NCBI RefSeq assembly: GCF_000332135.1 | Contig: NZ_KB235896.1 | Coordinates: 3,605,727 to 3,669,726 of the forward strand | DNA from: Anabaena sp. PCC 7108 | GTDB taxonomy: Bacteria > Cyanobacteriota > Cyanobacteriia > Cyanobacteriales > Nostocaceae | Direction of reading: 5' to 3' | DNA length: 64,000 nt | In this document: one piece after another, positions 8,087 to 16,160 of the stretch | Numbering within the stretch: position 1 is the first letter of the stretch | Layout: every line of letters starts with the position of its first letter | Notes under the pieces: model-generated | Told to the model about the DNA's origin: nothing | What the model saw: only the letters and a program-made list of their open reading frames with translations | Databases searched by the model: none | Translations under genes and position numbers: made by a program

Positions 8087-9124
8087 ATGAATCCTTTTAA
8101 AGATAAACGTCCACGTTTGGCGCTGACGCTGGGAGATCCTGCGGGAATTGGCACAGAGGTAATTTTGAAGGCTTTAGCAGATCCGGAAGTTGGCAAAAAC
8201 TGTGATCTGGTTGTGGTAAGTAGCGGGGATTTACTGTTACGTACTTACAAAAATTTAACAGCAAGTTCAGTATGTTTGGCAAATCCAGCAGAATTGTCTG
8301 TGATTGATGTGCCTACTACGGGTGAAATTATTCCCGGTGTGGGTAATGCAGCAAGTGGGACGGCGAGTTTTGCTTATATGGAATATGCCATATCTCAAAC
8401 TTTAGCTGGTGAATTTGATGCTATTGTGACAGCACCGATTGCTAAATCTGCTTGGAAATCGGCTGGTTACAATTATCCTGGACAAACGGAACTTTTAGCC
8501 CAAAAGGCTGGTGTTGAGCGTTTTGGAATGTTGTTTGTAGGGCGATCGCCTTTTACTGGTTGGACAATCCGCGCTCTACTTGCTACCACACATATTCCTT
8601 TACGTCAAGTAGCTGATACTTTAACACCGCAATTATTAACTCAGAAACTTGATTTATTAGTGGAGTGTTTAGAGAGAGATTTTGGGATCAAAAATGGGAG
8701 AATTGCGATCGCAGGTTTGAATCCCCACAGCGGTGAAATGGGACAACTGGGAACCGAAGAAATAGATTGGTTAATTCCCTGGATAGAGTCAGAAAGGTGC
8801 AAGCGTCCAAATATGCAGTTAGAGGGACCAATACCACCAGATACGATGTGGGTGAAACCGGGTATTGCTTGGTATGGAAATGCTGAAATCAAAAATCCGG
8901 CTGATGGGTATTTAGCACTTTATCACGACCAAGGTTTAATTCCGGTGAAGTTGATGGCTTTTGATCGGGCTGTAAATACTACGATTGGTTTACCTTTTGT
9001 ACGAACTTCCCCTGATCATGGAACAGCTTTTGATATTGCGGGTAAGGGAATTGCTGACGCGACGAGTATGAAAGAGGCGATTAATTTGGCGGTAGAATTG
9101 GTTAATCGCAGGTTGGCTGTGTAA
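8087..9124 (+). CDS. pdxA: 4-hydroxythreonine-4-phosphate dehydrogenase
   Basis: 345 aa. PdxA oxidises 4-phosphohydroxy-L-threonine in pyridoxal phosphate synthesis and needs a divalent metal. [15 protein letters not shown] at the N-terminus is the family signature. [17 protein letters not shown] (metal-binding His), [11 protein letters not shown] and [16 protein letters not shown] follow at the expected spacing. The length is normal and the gene intact. It is transcribed divergently from petM. Confidence 0.95.
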   Translation: MNPFKDKRPRLALTLGDPAGIGTEVILKALADPEVGKNCDLVVVSSGDLLLRTYKNLTASSVCLANPAELSVIDVPTTGEIIPGVGNAASGTASFAYMEYAISQTLAGEFDAIVTAPIAKSAWKSAGYNYPGQTELLAQKAGVERFGMLFVGRSPFTGWTIRALLATTHIPLRQVADTLTPQLLTQKLDLLVECLERDFGIKNGRIAIAGLNPHSGEMGQLGTEEIDWLIPWIESERCKRPNMQLEGPIPPDTMWVKPGIAWYGNAEIKNPADGYLALYHDQGLIPVKLMAFDRAVNTTIGLPFVRTSPDHGTAFDIAGKGIADATSMKEAINLAVELVNRRLAV

Positions 9125-9208
9125 GTTGTGGTGTGTCTTATTCACCCACCCTGAATATCTAACCTAGAGAGATGTAAGTTGTGAGGTGTAGTTTAAATAC
9201 TAAACACC

Positions 9209-9425
9209 ATGAACATCCAACCCAGAGAACTCAGGAATTACCTAAAAGTAGATGGTACAAATCCTTTTGATAATTGGTTTGATTCTCTAAGAGATAGAAA
9301 AGTCAAATCTAAAATTAGAGCCAGACTTGATAGAGTTGAAGATGTTAATTTAGGATACTGCGAATCTGTACGGTTGTTTTTAAGAAAGCCTACAGTGTAG
9401 GTTATCGGGTGTACTTTCTGACAAA
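9209..9425 (+). pseudogene. broken tandem copy of HigB/RelE-like toxin gene
   Basis: The first roughly 140 bp duplicate, almost base for base, the start of the intact toxin gene at 9434 (offset 225 bp). After the codons for DVNLGYCESV the copy jumps to unrelated sequence and stops at 9400, giving a 63-aa product without the toxin core. A different frame just beyond reads GYRVYFLTKD, which matches the missing GYRIYFGQE region of the intact copy. An internal deletion with frameshift therefore seems to have removed the middle. The tail differs from the intact gene, so this may be a hybrid of two toxin copies. Confidence 0.7.
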
Positions 9426-9433
9426 AGACCCCC

Positions 9434-9772
9434 ATGAACATCCAACCCAGAGAACTCAGGAATTACCTAAAAGTAGATGGTACAAATCCTTTTGATAATT
9501 GGTTTGATTCTCTAAGAGATAGAAAAGTCAAATCTAAAATTAGAGCCAGACTTGATAGAGTTGAAGATGGTAATTTAGGAGACTGTAAATCTGTTGGAGA
9601 AAGTGTATTTGAACTTAGAATCGACTATGGACCAGGCTACCGTATATACTTTGGACAAGAAGGGTTAAAAATTATTCTGCTCTTATGTGGTGGTGACAAA
9701 AGCACTCAAGTCCAAGATATTCGTAAAGCTAAAGAATATTGGGAAGATTATCGGAGTCAAAATGATGTCTAG
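9434..9772 (+). CDS. HigB/RelE-ParE superfamily toxin (addiction module killer protein)
   Basis: 112 aa. FDNWFDSLRDRKVKSKIRAR, VFELRIDYGPGYRIYFGQ and LLLCGGDKSTQ with a C-terminal AKEYWEDY helix are the hallmarks of the HigB-like addiction-module toxins common in cyanobacteria. These are ribosome-dependent mRNA interferases. The downstream gene overlaps the end of this one by 11 bp and encodes the expected antitoxin. The toxin-first order is typical of higBA. A damaged tandem copy lies immediately upstream. Confidence 0.85.
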   Translation: MNIQPRELRNYLKVDGTNPFDNWFDSLRDRKVKSKIRARLDRVEDGNLGDCKSVGESVFELRIDYGPGYRIYFGQEGLKIILLLCGGDKSTQVQDIRKAKEYWEDYRSQNDV

Positions 9773-10061
9773 AAGTACAAGCTATCACGAAAAACTAATT
9801 AAAGACTTACAAGATCCACTAGAAGCAGCAGCTTATATTGAAGTAGTTATAGAAGAAGGCGATCCAAAAATGTTAAATAAGGCGCTCAAAAATGTGATTG
9901 AGGCTCAAGGTGGAATTGATAGATTTTCCGTAGAAGTACAGCAATCTTACGAAAAATTTGCACAAATTCTTTCTGAAAAAGGAGAAATTGAATTTTATTC
10001 TTTAAGTACCTTACTTGATGCTTTAGGATTGCAGTTAGCAGTAACAGTGAAGTCAGCTTAA
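9762..10061 (+). CDS. HigA-like addiction module antitoxin
   Basis: 99 aa from the ATG at 9762 (a second ATG follows at 9765). MSRSTSYHEKLIKDLQDPLE, AAAYIEVVIEEGDP and a C-terminal helical part (YSLSTLLDALGLQL) match the antidote proteins paired with HigB-type toxins. The start overlaps the toxin stop, indicating translational coupling. The frame also extends upstream inside the toxin, but the overlap start has a GGAG-like site at about 9753. It is expected to neutralise the toxin and repress its own operon. Confidence 0.82.
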   Translation: MMSRSTSYHEKLIKDLQDPLEAAAYIEVVIEEGDPKMLNKALKNVIEAQGGIDRFSVEVQQSYEKFAQILSEKGEIEFYSLSTLLDALGLQLAVTVKSA

Positions 10062-10171
10062 ATTATCCGAATTATATGATCAATGACATTCCCGGCTTCA
10101 TCTGTAAAATTGTGAGGGGGATATTGTAATTTTTCTGATTTTTATCTGCAAGAGAAAAATTAAAGCTTTGT

Positions 10172-10257
10172 ATTGAGGCTTGAGTAGACACAAATTCCCT
10201 GGGTTTTGGTGGTTACAATGTACAAAAATAACATGAATTATCTAATCAAGCCTCAAT
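10172..10257. repeat. 86-bp inverted-repeat element
   Basis: ATTGAGGCTTGA at 10172-10183 is matched by its exact complement at 10246-10257. A second inner pair, AATTCCCT and AGGGAATT, lies nearby. It sits in the non-coding gap (10062-10343) between the antitoxin and the OmpR-type regulator. It resembles a small MITE or a long hairpin. I see no other copy in this window. Confidence 0.5.
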
Positions 10258-10343
10258 AAACGTACTTAGGGAATTCAAGTATTAAAAGCAAGTTGTTAAG
10301 CAAGAACAGCAATATTGTGGTGATGAGTTGCTTTTTCTAAAGT

Positions 10344-11060
10344 TTAAATTTTGCTACCTTCGGGTGGTTCAAACTTGTAACCATATCCCCGTACAGTTTT
10401 GATAAACTCTGGCAAACTAGAATCAACTTCCATTTTTTTCCGTAGCTGACCAATATGGACATCGACAACTCGTCCATCTCCTACGTAATCACAACCCCAA
10501 ATTTTTTGGATCAGTTGGGGACGACTCCAAGCTTGACCTGGATGACTGGCTAAAAAATGTAAAATGTTAAACTCCAAAGCGGTTAAGGCTAAAGGTTTAT
10601 CGTTTAGCGTTACCTCTCTACCTTCTGGGTTAATCGCTAACTGTTTAAAGATCAGGCGCTGTGATTGACTGGGATGGATATAACGAATGCGTCTTAAAAG
10701 TGCTTCTACTCGGACTTCTACTTCTGCTAAACTAAATGGTTTAGTCATGAAATCATCTGCACCTGCTGCCAGAACCCTAATTTTATCAGCTTCATCATTC
10801 CGGCTAGTGAGTATCAAAACTAAAACATTGGTACGACTTTGCATTTCTTGACAAAGTTTGTAACCATTAGCGTCTGGCAAATTCCAATCCAGAATTACTA
10901 AAGCGGGGTTGAATTGTTCAAATAAAGCCAGCGCAGTTTTACCATCTGCGGCTGATTCTATTTGATATTTCCGACTTAAAAACCTGTATACGAGATTTCG
11001 GACGCTGAAATCATCATCTACAATCAGAATTTTGGGAGTATTAGTGGAAAGCGTATCCAT
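10344..11060 (-). CDS. OmpR/PhoB-family response regulator
   Basis: 238 aa. The receiver domain (residues about 10-122) has the DDD acidic pocket (LIVDDDFSVR), the phospho-acceptor Asp in LVILDWNLPDANGY, the Thr in LILTSRND and Lys in DFMTKPFS. The C-terminal winged helix (residues about 138-232) contains ALTALEFNILHFLASHPGQ, RVVDVHIGQLRKK and FIKTVRGYGYKFEP. It should bind DNA as a phosphorylated dimer. No kinase gene is adjacent, so the partner is unknown. Which cyanobacterial Rre paralogue it is cannot be decided from sequence alone. Confidence 0.9.
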   Translation of the reverse strand: MDTLSTNTPKILIVDDDFSVRNLVYRFLSRKYQIESAADGKTALALFEQFNPALVILDWNLPDANGYKLCQEMQSRTNVLVLILTSRNDEADKIRVLAAGADDFMTKPFSLAEVEVRVEALLRRIRYIHPSQSQRLIFKQLAINPEGREVTLNDKPLALTALEFNILHFLASHPGQAWSRPQLIQKIWGCDYVGDGRVVDVHIGQLRKKMEVDSSLPEFIKTVRGYGYKFEPPEGSKI

Positions 11061-11523
11061 AAGGCAATGCAGTCTATGATTGGTTTGGCAATTTGCTGTA
11101 GCGATAGATGGGGGTTTAAGTGTTGTTTTTCAGAGTTCATTCGCTCCTAATGTAGCTTGAAGTGAAAAATCCTGTAATACTACCTGTATATCCTAAATTT
11201 TCCATAAAGTTCATCAAAACTTCAAACATGATAATGCTTAAAAGATGTATGCGTAATGTATGATTTAAGGATTTTTTGCCAAAGTTTAGGTATAAATTCG
11301 ACAATCAACCCTGGAAAGTCATGTAATTTTTAAGCATCCCTAGAACTGCAAACAGCCCAAAAAACTGATAGACATCATTTATCTGTAGCAATCATGATTA
11401 TTTGAGTCAAATCGTTACATTTTATTATTCAAATCAGATTAAGTGAATCGGGTCATAAATCTATACAGTTCGGTTAAGAAAAATTATCTGTCTCAGGAAA
11501 GATAAATAAAGTTTATGTATTTT

Positions 11524-11540
11524 GTTAAGTTGCTGTTAAG
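11524..11540. promoter_or_regulatory. GTTAAG repeats with 11-bp period (Pho-box-like)
   Basis: GTTAAG occurs at 11524 and 11535, and again further upstream near 11473. On the opposite strand this reads CTTAAC-N5-CTTAAC, the 8+3 bp arrangement of cyanobacterial Pho boxes. It lies about 20 bp before the rhodanese start codon, within the 500-bp divergent region 11061-11559, in which I recognise nothing else. PhoB/SphR control is only a hypothesis. Confidence 0.3.
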
Positions 11541-11559
11541 GTAATCAACAATTAAAACA

Positions 11560-12000
11560 ATGACTAATAACCTTTTCAGTAGTATTATTTCCCACCAGCA
11601 ACCCATAGAAGCTGAGTCTGATGTTCATGCAATTAAATCTCGCTTGGAATGGGGGGAACCAGCTTTTACAATTTTAGATGTGCGCGATCGCTCAATTTAT
11701 AATCAGGGTCATATTATGGGAGCAATGTCTATGCCCATAGATGAACTAGCAAACTCGGCAAGATCATCTTTAGATCAAAAGCGTGATATTTACGTTTATG
11801 GTCTCAATGATGGGCAAACTGCTCAAGCTGCTCAAATACTCCGTTCTGCGAAGTTTTTCAATGTCTCTGAGATCATTGGTGGTCTGAATGCATGGAAAGC
11901 TATCGGTGGTCCAACAGAAGGTATTATTGAATCCACCACTCCCGCAGATACAGACAATGATAATTTCGTATCTAGGATACAAACTCTCTTAGAAAAATAA
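11560..12000 (+). CDS. rhodanese-like domain protein
   Basis: 146 aa, a single rhodanese domain. FTILDVRDRSIYNQGHIMGA is the conserved DVR...GHI segment, and GGLNAWKAIGGP is the C-terminal signature. The usual active-site Cys loop is replaced: YVYGLNDGQTAQ has Gly-Leu-Asn where sulfurtransferases have Cys-x-x-Gly. The protein is therefore probably not catalytic and may bind or regulate instead. It stands alone, divergent from the OmpR-type regulator. Confidence 0.85.
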   Translation: MTNNLFSSIISHQQPIEAESDVHAIKSRLEWGEPAFTILDVRDRSIYNQGHIMGAMSMPIDELANSARSSLDQKRDIYVYGLNDGQTAQAAQILRSAKFFNVSEIIGGLNAWKAIGGPTEGIIESTTPADTDNDNFVSRIQTLLEK

Positions 12001-12091
12001 CAAAAATGAAATTCGTAATTAATAATTGAATTACAAATTACGAATTTATCACTGGCGCTGTATGAATTTTCAATTTTTGAAGAATGAATCC

Positions 12092-12769
12092 TCAATGTTC
12101 AAATAAATCTTTGAATTGCAACAAATCCAAAGACACGATTGTTGGCAAAACTTGAAAGCATTCTTGGGCTAGTTGCCAACGCCCTTCTCGTTGCAGCATT
12201 TGCGTCAGCTTTTGCTGTATCTTCAGTAGGTAACGAACATCATTGGCAGCATAATTCAGTTGGGCTTCAGATAAGTTAGCAGCGTTACCCCAATCAGAAC
12301 TTTGAGAGCTTTTATCTAGTTCTACTTGTTCCAACTCTTGCACTACATCTTTAAGTCCGTGACGGTTAGTATAAGTACGGGCTAACTTACTGGCAATCTT
12401 GGTACAAAAAACAGGCTGAACCTTAATTTCTAGGTTGTGAAGCAAAGTAGCAACGTCAAAACGGGCAAAGTGAAATACTTTGAGGACATGGGTTGCTTCC
12501 AAGAGTTTTTTTAAATTTGGGGCTGTTGTTTGTCCTTTAGCGATGCGGATAGCTGTGACTTTTCCCTCTAGATTACACAACTGGACGAGACACAAGCGAT
12601 CGCGCTGTGGTAGTAATCCCATTGTTTCGGTATCGACTGCGATTGCATCAGATTCTAAATACTGCGAGAGAGTAGCCTCATCGAGATCGTGATCGTTAAC
12701 CTGAAAATCTGGTAATGTCATGAATGGTTCACAAAATAAATGATTGTGTCTAGCAGACAAATTATTCAT
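12092..12769 (-). CDS. ribonuclease D-like 3'-5' exonuclease
   Basis: 225 aa (209 if translation begins at the internal ATG at 12721, which fits related proteins beginning near TLPDFQ). The DEDDy exonuclease residues are visible: AVDTETMGLLPQRDRLCLVQ (Exo I), VFHFARFDVATLLHN (Exo II) and LNYAANDVRYLLKIQQKL (Exo III with Tyr). The HRDC domains of full-length E. coli RNase D are absent, as in the short cyanobacterial enzymes. The role is probably RNA 3' end trimming. Confidence 0.88.
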   Translation of the reverse strand: MNNLSARHNHLFCEPFMTLPDFQVNDHDLDEATLSQYLESDAIAVDTETMGLLPQRDRLCLVQLCNLEGKVTAIRIAKGQTTAPNLKKLLEATHVLKVFHFARFDVATLLHNLEIKVQPVFCTKIASKLARTYTNRHGLKDVVQELEQVELDKSSQSSDWGNAANLSEAQLNYAANDVRYLLKIQQKLTQMLQREGRWQLAQECFQVLPTIVSLDLLQFKDLFEH

Positions 12770-12812
12770 CAGACACTACATCATTATTGTGCAAGAAATT
12801 CAGTAATAAAAA

Positions 12813-13361
12813 CTATCTTGCGTTCAAAAATATTTGCGTGAGGTAGACTTCTCCTTTTGCATTAGTGGCTACACCGACTCCTGTCAGCTTGTATTTTCCT
12901 TGTATATTTTTCAGATGTCCAGGACTATTAAGCCAACCAATCACAGCTTGGTTAGCCGGATTGCTATATCCAATGTTAAAAGCCACATTTTCGGCTGCAC
13001 TGTCCAGAGTCAGAGGGATGGCCTTGACTCTCTGTTCAAATCCATGATGACTAAACTTAACTACTCCTTTAGCCATGTTTTGACTGTGAATTCTAGCCTG
13101 CTGAGTAATATTGGCATTTAAAATTAAGTTTGGTAGTCCCTGAGAAGCCCGATATTGATTAATTTGCTCAAAAACTGATTTTTCTAGTTTAGTAGTTTGA
13201 AAATTAAGATTCGATATTGCTGCTTGACTAGAAGTATTCAATGACTGCTGATTTTGAGCGTTTTTTTTGGTAGAACTATTGCTGGTTACAGGGGCGGTCA
13301 TGAATCCACTAGCAAAGACAAGCATACTTAAAGCGATGCCAAAAGCAGTTTGTCGAAACAT
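12813..13361 (-). CDS. CAP (SCP/PR1-like) domain secreted protein
   Basis: 182 aa with an N-terminal signal peptide (FGIALSMLVFASGFMTAP), a Ser/Asn/Gln-rich linker and a CAP domain from about residue 60: FEQINQYRASQGLPNL, ITQQARIHSQNMAKG, FSHHGFEQR, AAENVAFN and IGWLNSPGHLKNI. The paired His and the SPGHLKNI motif are characteristic. Bacterial CAP proteins are extracytoplasmic and largely uncharacterised. The gene stands alone. Confidence 0.87.
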   Translation of the reverse strand: MFRQTAFGIALSMLVFASGFMTAPVTSNSSTKKNAQNQQSLNTSSQAAISNLNFQTTKLEKSVFEQINQYRASQGLPNLILNANITQQARIHSQNMAKGVVKFSHHGFEQRVKAIPLTLDSAAENVAFNIGYSNPANQAVIGWLNSPGHLKNIQGKYKLTGVGVATNAKGEVYLTQIFLNAR

Positions 13362-13719
13362 AGAGAATTAAGTAGTGTATGGATTTATCAGACATATACT
13401 CTATCTTCTGATTCTGAGAATACATACCAGGATACTATTAAGTCTTCATGATCTGAGTAATTATCGACATTTTCAGAGTTATGAGTTTATTTTTATGACT
13501 ATTGCATTTTACTTCTCTGAAAATCTGCCAATTTTATGACTTTTTCATCACCATAGTATCCATTGGTTGATGTCTCTGGTAGATGCCGCTGAAAATGTTC
13601 CTGAAACTACATTATTAATCAAAAAATCTCCAAAAAATAGTATCCACTGACAGATGTCGTGGACACTAAAACTCTCAGGAAAACATTTCTATAAAAACTG
13701 ATCTGGTGTGAATGACTTA
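13362..13719. other. intergenic region with a diverged 25-bp repeat
   Basis: About 360 bp without coding signal. Two related stretches, TAGTATCCATTGGTTGATGT at about 13554 and TAGTATCCACTGACAGATGT at about 13640, suggest a diverged short repeat. No RNA gene is recognised. The segment carries the promoter side of the CAP gene and the 3' side of trpB. Confidence 0.4.
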
Positions 13720-14958
13720 CTAAGGAATTAGAAATTTTGCTACTGTTTGTACGTCTTTGTCACCCCTTCCAGAACAGTTGATGATAATTTTGGGACTACC
13801 GGCAAGTTGCGGACAGAGGGTTTCTAGATAAGCGATCGCATGAGAAGTTTCCAAAGCTGGTATAATCCCCTCTAATTTCGATAGCCGTTGGAATGCCTCC
13901 AAAGCCTCAGCATCGGTAACACTGTAATATTCAGCCCTGCCAATATCCTTCATATAGCTGTGTTCTGGACCCACACCAGGATAATCTAAACCAGCACTAA
14001 TGGAGTGAGGTTCAATAACTTGTCCGTCATCATCTTGCAAAAGATAACTCATCGAACCATGCAATACACCAACTTGTCCTTTTGTCAAGGTAGCGGCGTG
14101 TTTGCCAGTATCCACACCTTCACCAGCAGCTTCCACTCCAATTAACCGCACAGATGGCTCTTTCACAAATTCGTGAAATAGTCCCATGGCATTAGAACCA
14201 CCACCCACACAAGCCATGAGAATATCAGGTAAACCGCCCCATTTTTCTAATGCTTGAGCGCGGGTTTCTTCACCGATCACAGCATGAAAATCCCGTACCA
14301 TCATCGGGTAAGGATGGGGACCAGCCACGGAACCGAGGATGTAATGGGTAGTTTCTACATTCGTTACCCAGTCCCGAATGGCTTCAGAAGTGGCATCTTT
14401 GAGAGTTCCCGTACCGGCAGACACTGGGCGAACTTCTGCCCCCATTAACCGCATTCTGAACACGTTTAAAGCTTGGCGTTCCATATCGTGAACACCCATA
14501 TAAATCACACATTCCAAACCAAACCGAGCGCAAACTGTGGCCGTAGCTACGCCATGTTGTCCTGCACCGGTTTCCGCAATTACACGCTTTTTACCCATGC
14601 GCTTGGCTAATAATACCTGACCAAGAGCATTATTAATTTTATGTGCGCCAGTATGATTTAAATCTTCACGTTTTAAGTAAATTTGCGCTCCTGTACCATC
14701 AGGACGGGCATAATGAGCGGTGAGGCGTTCGGCAAAGTATAAAGGTGTAGCCCGTCCTACGTAATCTTTTAATAAACCTTGTAATTCGGCTTGAAAACCA
14801 GGTTCATGGCGATATTGCTGATATGCGGTTTCTAATTCAGCTAACGCCGGCATGAGGGTTTCGGGAACATACTTACCACCAAAGCGGCCAAAACGTCCTA
14901 GAGTATCAGGAACTGAAGCAGTTTGTGAAAAATTAGGAGAGAGGGGAGTAATAGTCAC
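13720..14958 (-). CDS. trpB: tryptophan synthase beta subunit
   Basis: TrpB condenses indole and L-serine to tryptophan using [23 protein letters not shown] opens the domain. The PLP lysine lies in [18 protein letters not shown], and [29 protein letters not shown] and the phosphate-binding [10 protein letters not shown] are all present. The start is set at a GTG (14958) giving 412 aa, the normal length; the frame runs on to a TTG at 15021. trpA is not adjacent, as is usual in cyanobacteria. Confidence 0.95.
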   Translation of the reverse strand: MTITPLSPNFSQTASVPDTLGRFGRFGGKYVPETLMPALAELETAYQQYRHEPGFQAELQGLLKDYVGRATPLYFAERLTAHYARPDGTGAQIYLKREDLNHTGAHKINNALGQVLLAKRMGKKRVIAETGAGQHGVATATVCARFGLECVIYMGVHDMERQALNVFRMRLMGAEVRPVSAGTGTLKDATSEAIRDWVTNVETTHYILGSVAGPHPYPMMVRDFHAVIGEETRAQALEKWGGLPDILMACVGGGSNAMGLFHEFVKEPSVRLIGVEAAGEGVDTGKHAATLTKGQVGVLHGSMSYLLQDDDGQVIEPHSISAGLDYPGVGPEHSYMKDIGRAEYYSVTDAEALEAFQRLSKLEGIIPALETSHAIAYLETLCPQLAGSPKIIINCSGRGDKDVQTVAKFLIP

Positions 14959-15033
14959 GGATTGGGTAAAATAAGAGAACAAAGTTAATTTTAATTCTAG
15001 AACTGTTGAGGATGCCCACAAAGAGCATTATTC

Positions 15034-15187
15034 CCTCGTTCCCAGTCTCCAGACTGGGAATGCCATCTTAGAGGTTCTACCTCCAGGTATAGTATAGGCA
15101 GAGCCTCTCAACTGCATTCCCACGCAGAGGATGGGAACGAGAGATAGGCAGAGAACTACATTCCCACCCAGAGCATGGGAACGAGAG
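15034..15187. repeat. cluster of short palindromic GTTCCC...GGGAAC repeats
   Basis: Three related hairpins: CGTTCCCAGTCTCCAGACTGGGAA at about 15037-15060 (written as adjoining halves CGTTCCCAGTCT and CCAGACTGGGAA), then CATTCCCACGCAGAGGATGG at 15116 and CATTCCCACCCAGAGCATGG at 15159. The latter two each end in GAACGAGAG. A relative of the same family is at 16060-16090. The cluster sits between trpB and the Rpn-type gene. Confidence 0.65.
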
Positions 15188-15194
15188 AATTCCT

Positions 15195-15977
15195 TTATTC
15201 CTGAGATTGCTCTTTTTGTAAAGCCTGAATTTGCTCAAGAGATAATTCCGTAATTTCGGCAATTTGTTCTAAACTCATGCCAATTCGTAACAATTTTAAA
15301 GCAAACAGTCTTGTTGCTTCAGTTTTACCTTCTGCTACAGCTTCTTGATAAACCTTAGTTTGTTTCAACTCACTTAAACCTAACATAGCTTCAATCTCCT
15401 CTCGGCTCTTTTTGGGTAATTTATAGACGATAATTGTCTCAATTAGATTAATTAAATCCCGTTTAGTATTTGCATTCGTTAGTTGTTGGTTTGCTTGGGC
15501 AATTAAGCGTTTTGCTAATGCTGGTGCAGCTTCTTCTGTTTCTATCACCAGTTTAACAACTCCCACTCCTAAAGAACTCTCTCCCAACTCATCTAAATAA
15601 ATGCGTCTAACTCGCTCAAGCAGCAAGATTTCCCCAAATTGTAAATTCTGTTCTCTTTCTATATTACGACTAGGATAGATAATCACAACCTGCCAAGGAT
15701 GAGAAGTTTTGTATTGTCGCAGATAGAGAAAAAGTTCTGCAAATAGACGATAATATAAATCATCATCGGGCTGAAATTGAACTTCAACAATATAAAATGG
15801 TTTTTTGGGATCTTTGGTGGTTGGTAGAAATAAACCATCTAAACGAAAAGCTAGTTGTTTGACTTCACGAGATGTGAATTCATATGTACCTGCTTCTGTA
15901 GGAGATTGGTTAATTAATTCAAAGAAAATGCTAGGAAATGCTTGAAATAAGCTATAGAAAATTGTATCTGTTTTCAC
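15195..15977 (-). CDS. Rpn/DUF2887-type PD-(D/E)XK nuclease-like protein
   Basis: 260 aa, GTG start. MKTDTIFYSLFQAFPSIFFE, then FRLDGLFLPT and PFYIVEVQFQPDDDLYYRLF supply the D...ExQ nuclease-like core of the cyanobacterial Rpn/DUF2887 proteins, which relate to recombination-promoting nucleases. The C-terminal part (KSREEIEAMLGLSELKQTKV, YQEAVAEGKTEA) is the usual helical tail. Such genes are abundant and repeated in Nostocales genomes. Repeats of one family flank it on both sides (15034-15187 and 16060-16090). Confidence 0.8.
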   Translation of the reverse strand: MKTDTIFYSLFQAFPSIFFELINQSPTEAGTYEFTSREVKQLAFRLDGLFLPTTKDPKKPFYIVEVQFQPDDDLYYRLFAELFLYLRQYKTSHPWQVVIIYPSRNIEREQNLQFGEILLLERVRRIYLDELGESSLGVGVVKLVIETEEAAPALAKRLIAQANQQLTNANTKRDLINLIETIIVYKLPKKSREEIEAMLGLSELKQTKVYQEAVAEGKTEATRLFALKLLRIGMSLEQIAEITELSLEQIQALQKEQSQE

Positions 15978-16059
15978 GGTAATTGAGTAATTTTTATATC
16001 TAATCTAGTTGAGGTTTCGCGCAAAGATACAAAGGTGCAAAGATGCAAGAGCCGAAAAT

Positions 16060-16090
16060 TCTAGTTCCCACGCAAAGCATGGGAACTAGA
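16060..16090. repeat. palindrome related to the 15-kb repeat cluster
   Basis: TCTAGTTCCC at 16060-16069 is matched by GGGAACTAGA at 16081-16090 around ACGCAAAGCAT. The element resembles the CATTCCCACGCAGAGGATGG hairpins at 15116-15187. It lies 70 bp before the start of the DGR target gene. Confidence 0.6.
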
Positions 16091-16160
16091 GAATGCCACA
16101 TATTCTTATTCGATCCTGTATACTATTATTCATATATTTTTAAGCACTAATAGCCGTATT

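Noticed and set aside
15034-15187. Possible CRISPR-like array of repeated GTTCCC palindromes
   Set aside because: Only three imperfect units with unequal spacing and no cas genes; it is a dispersed palindromic repeat cluster.
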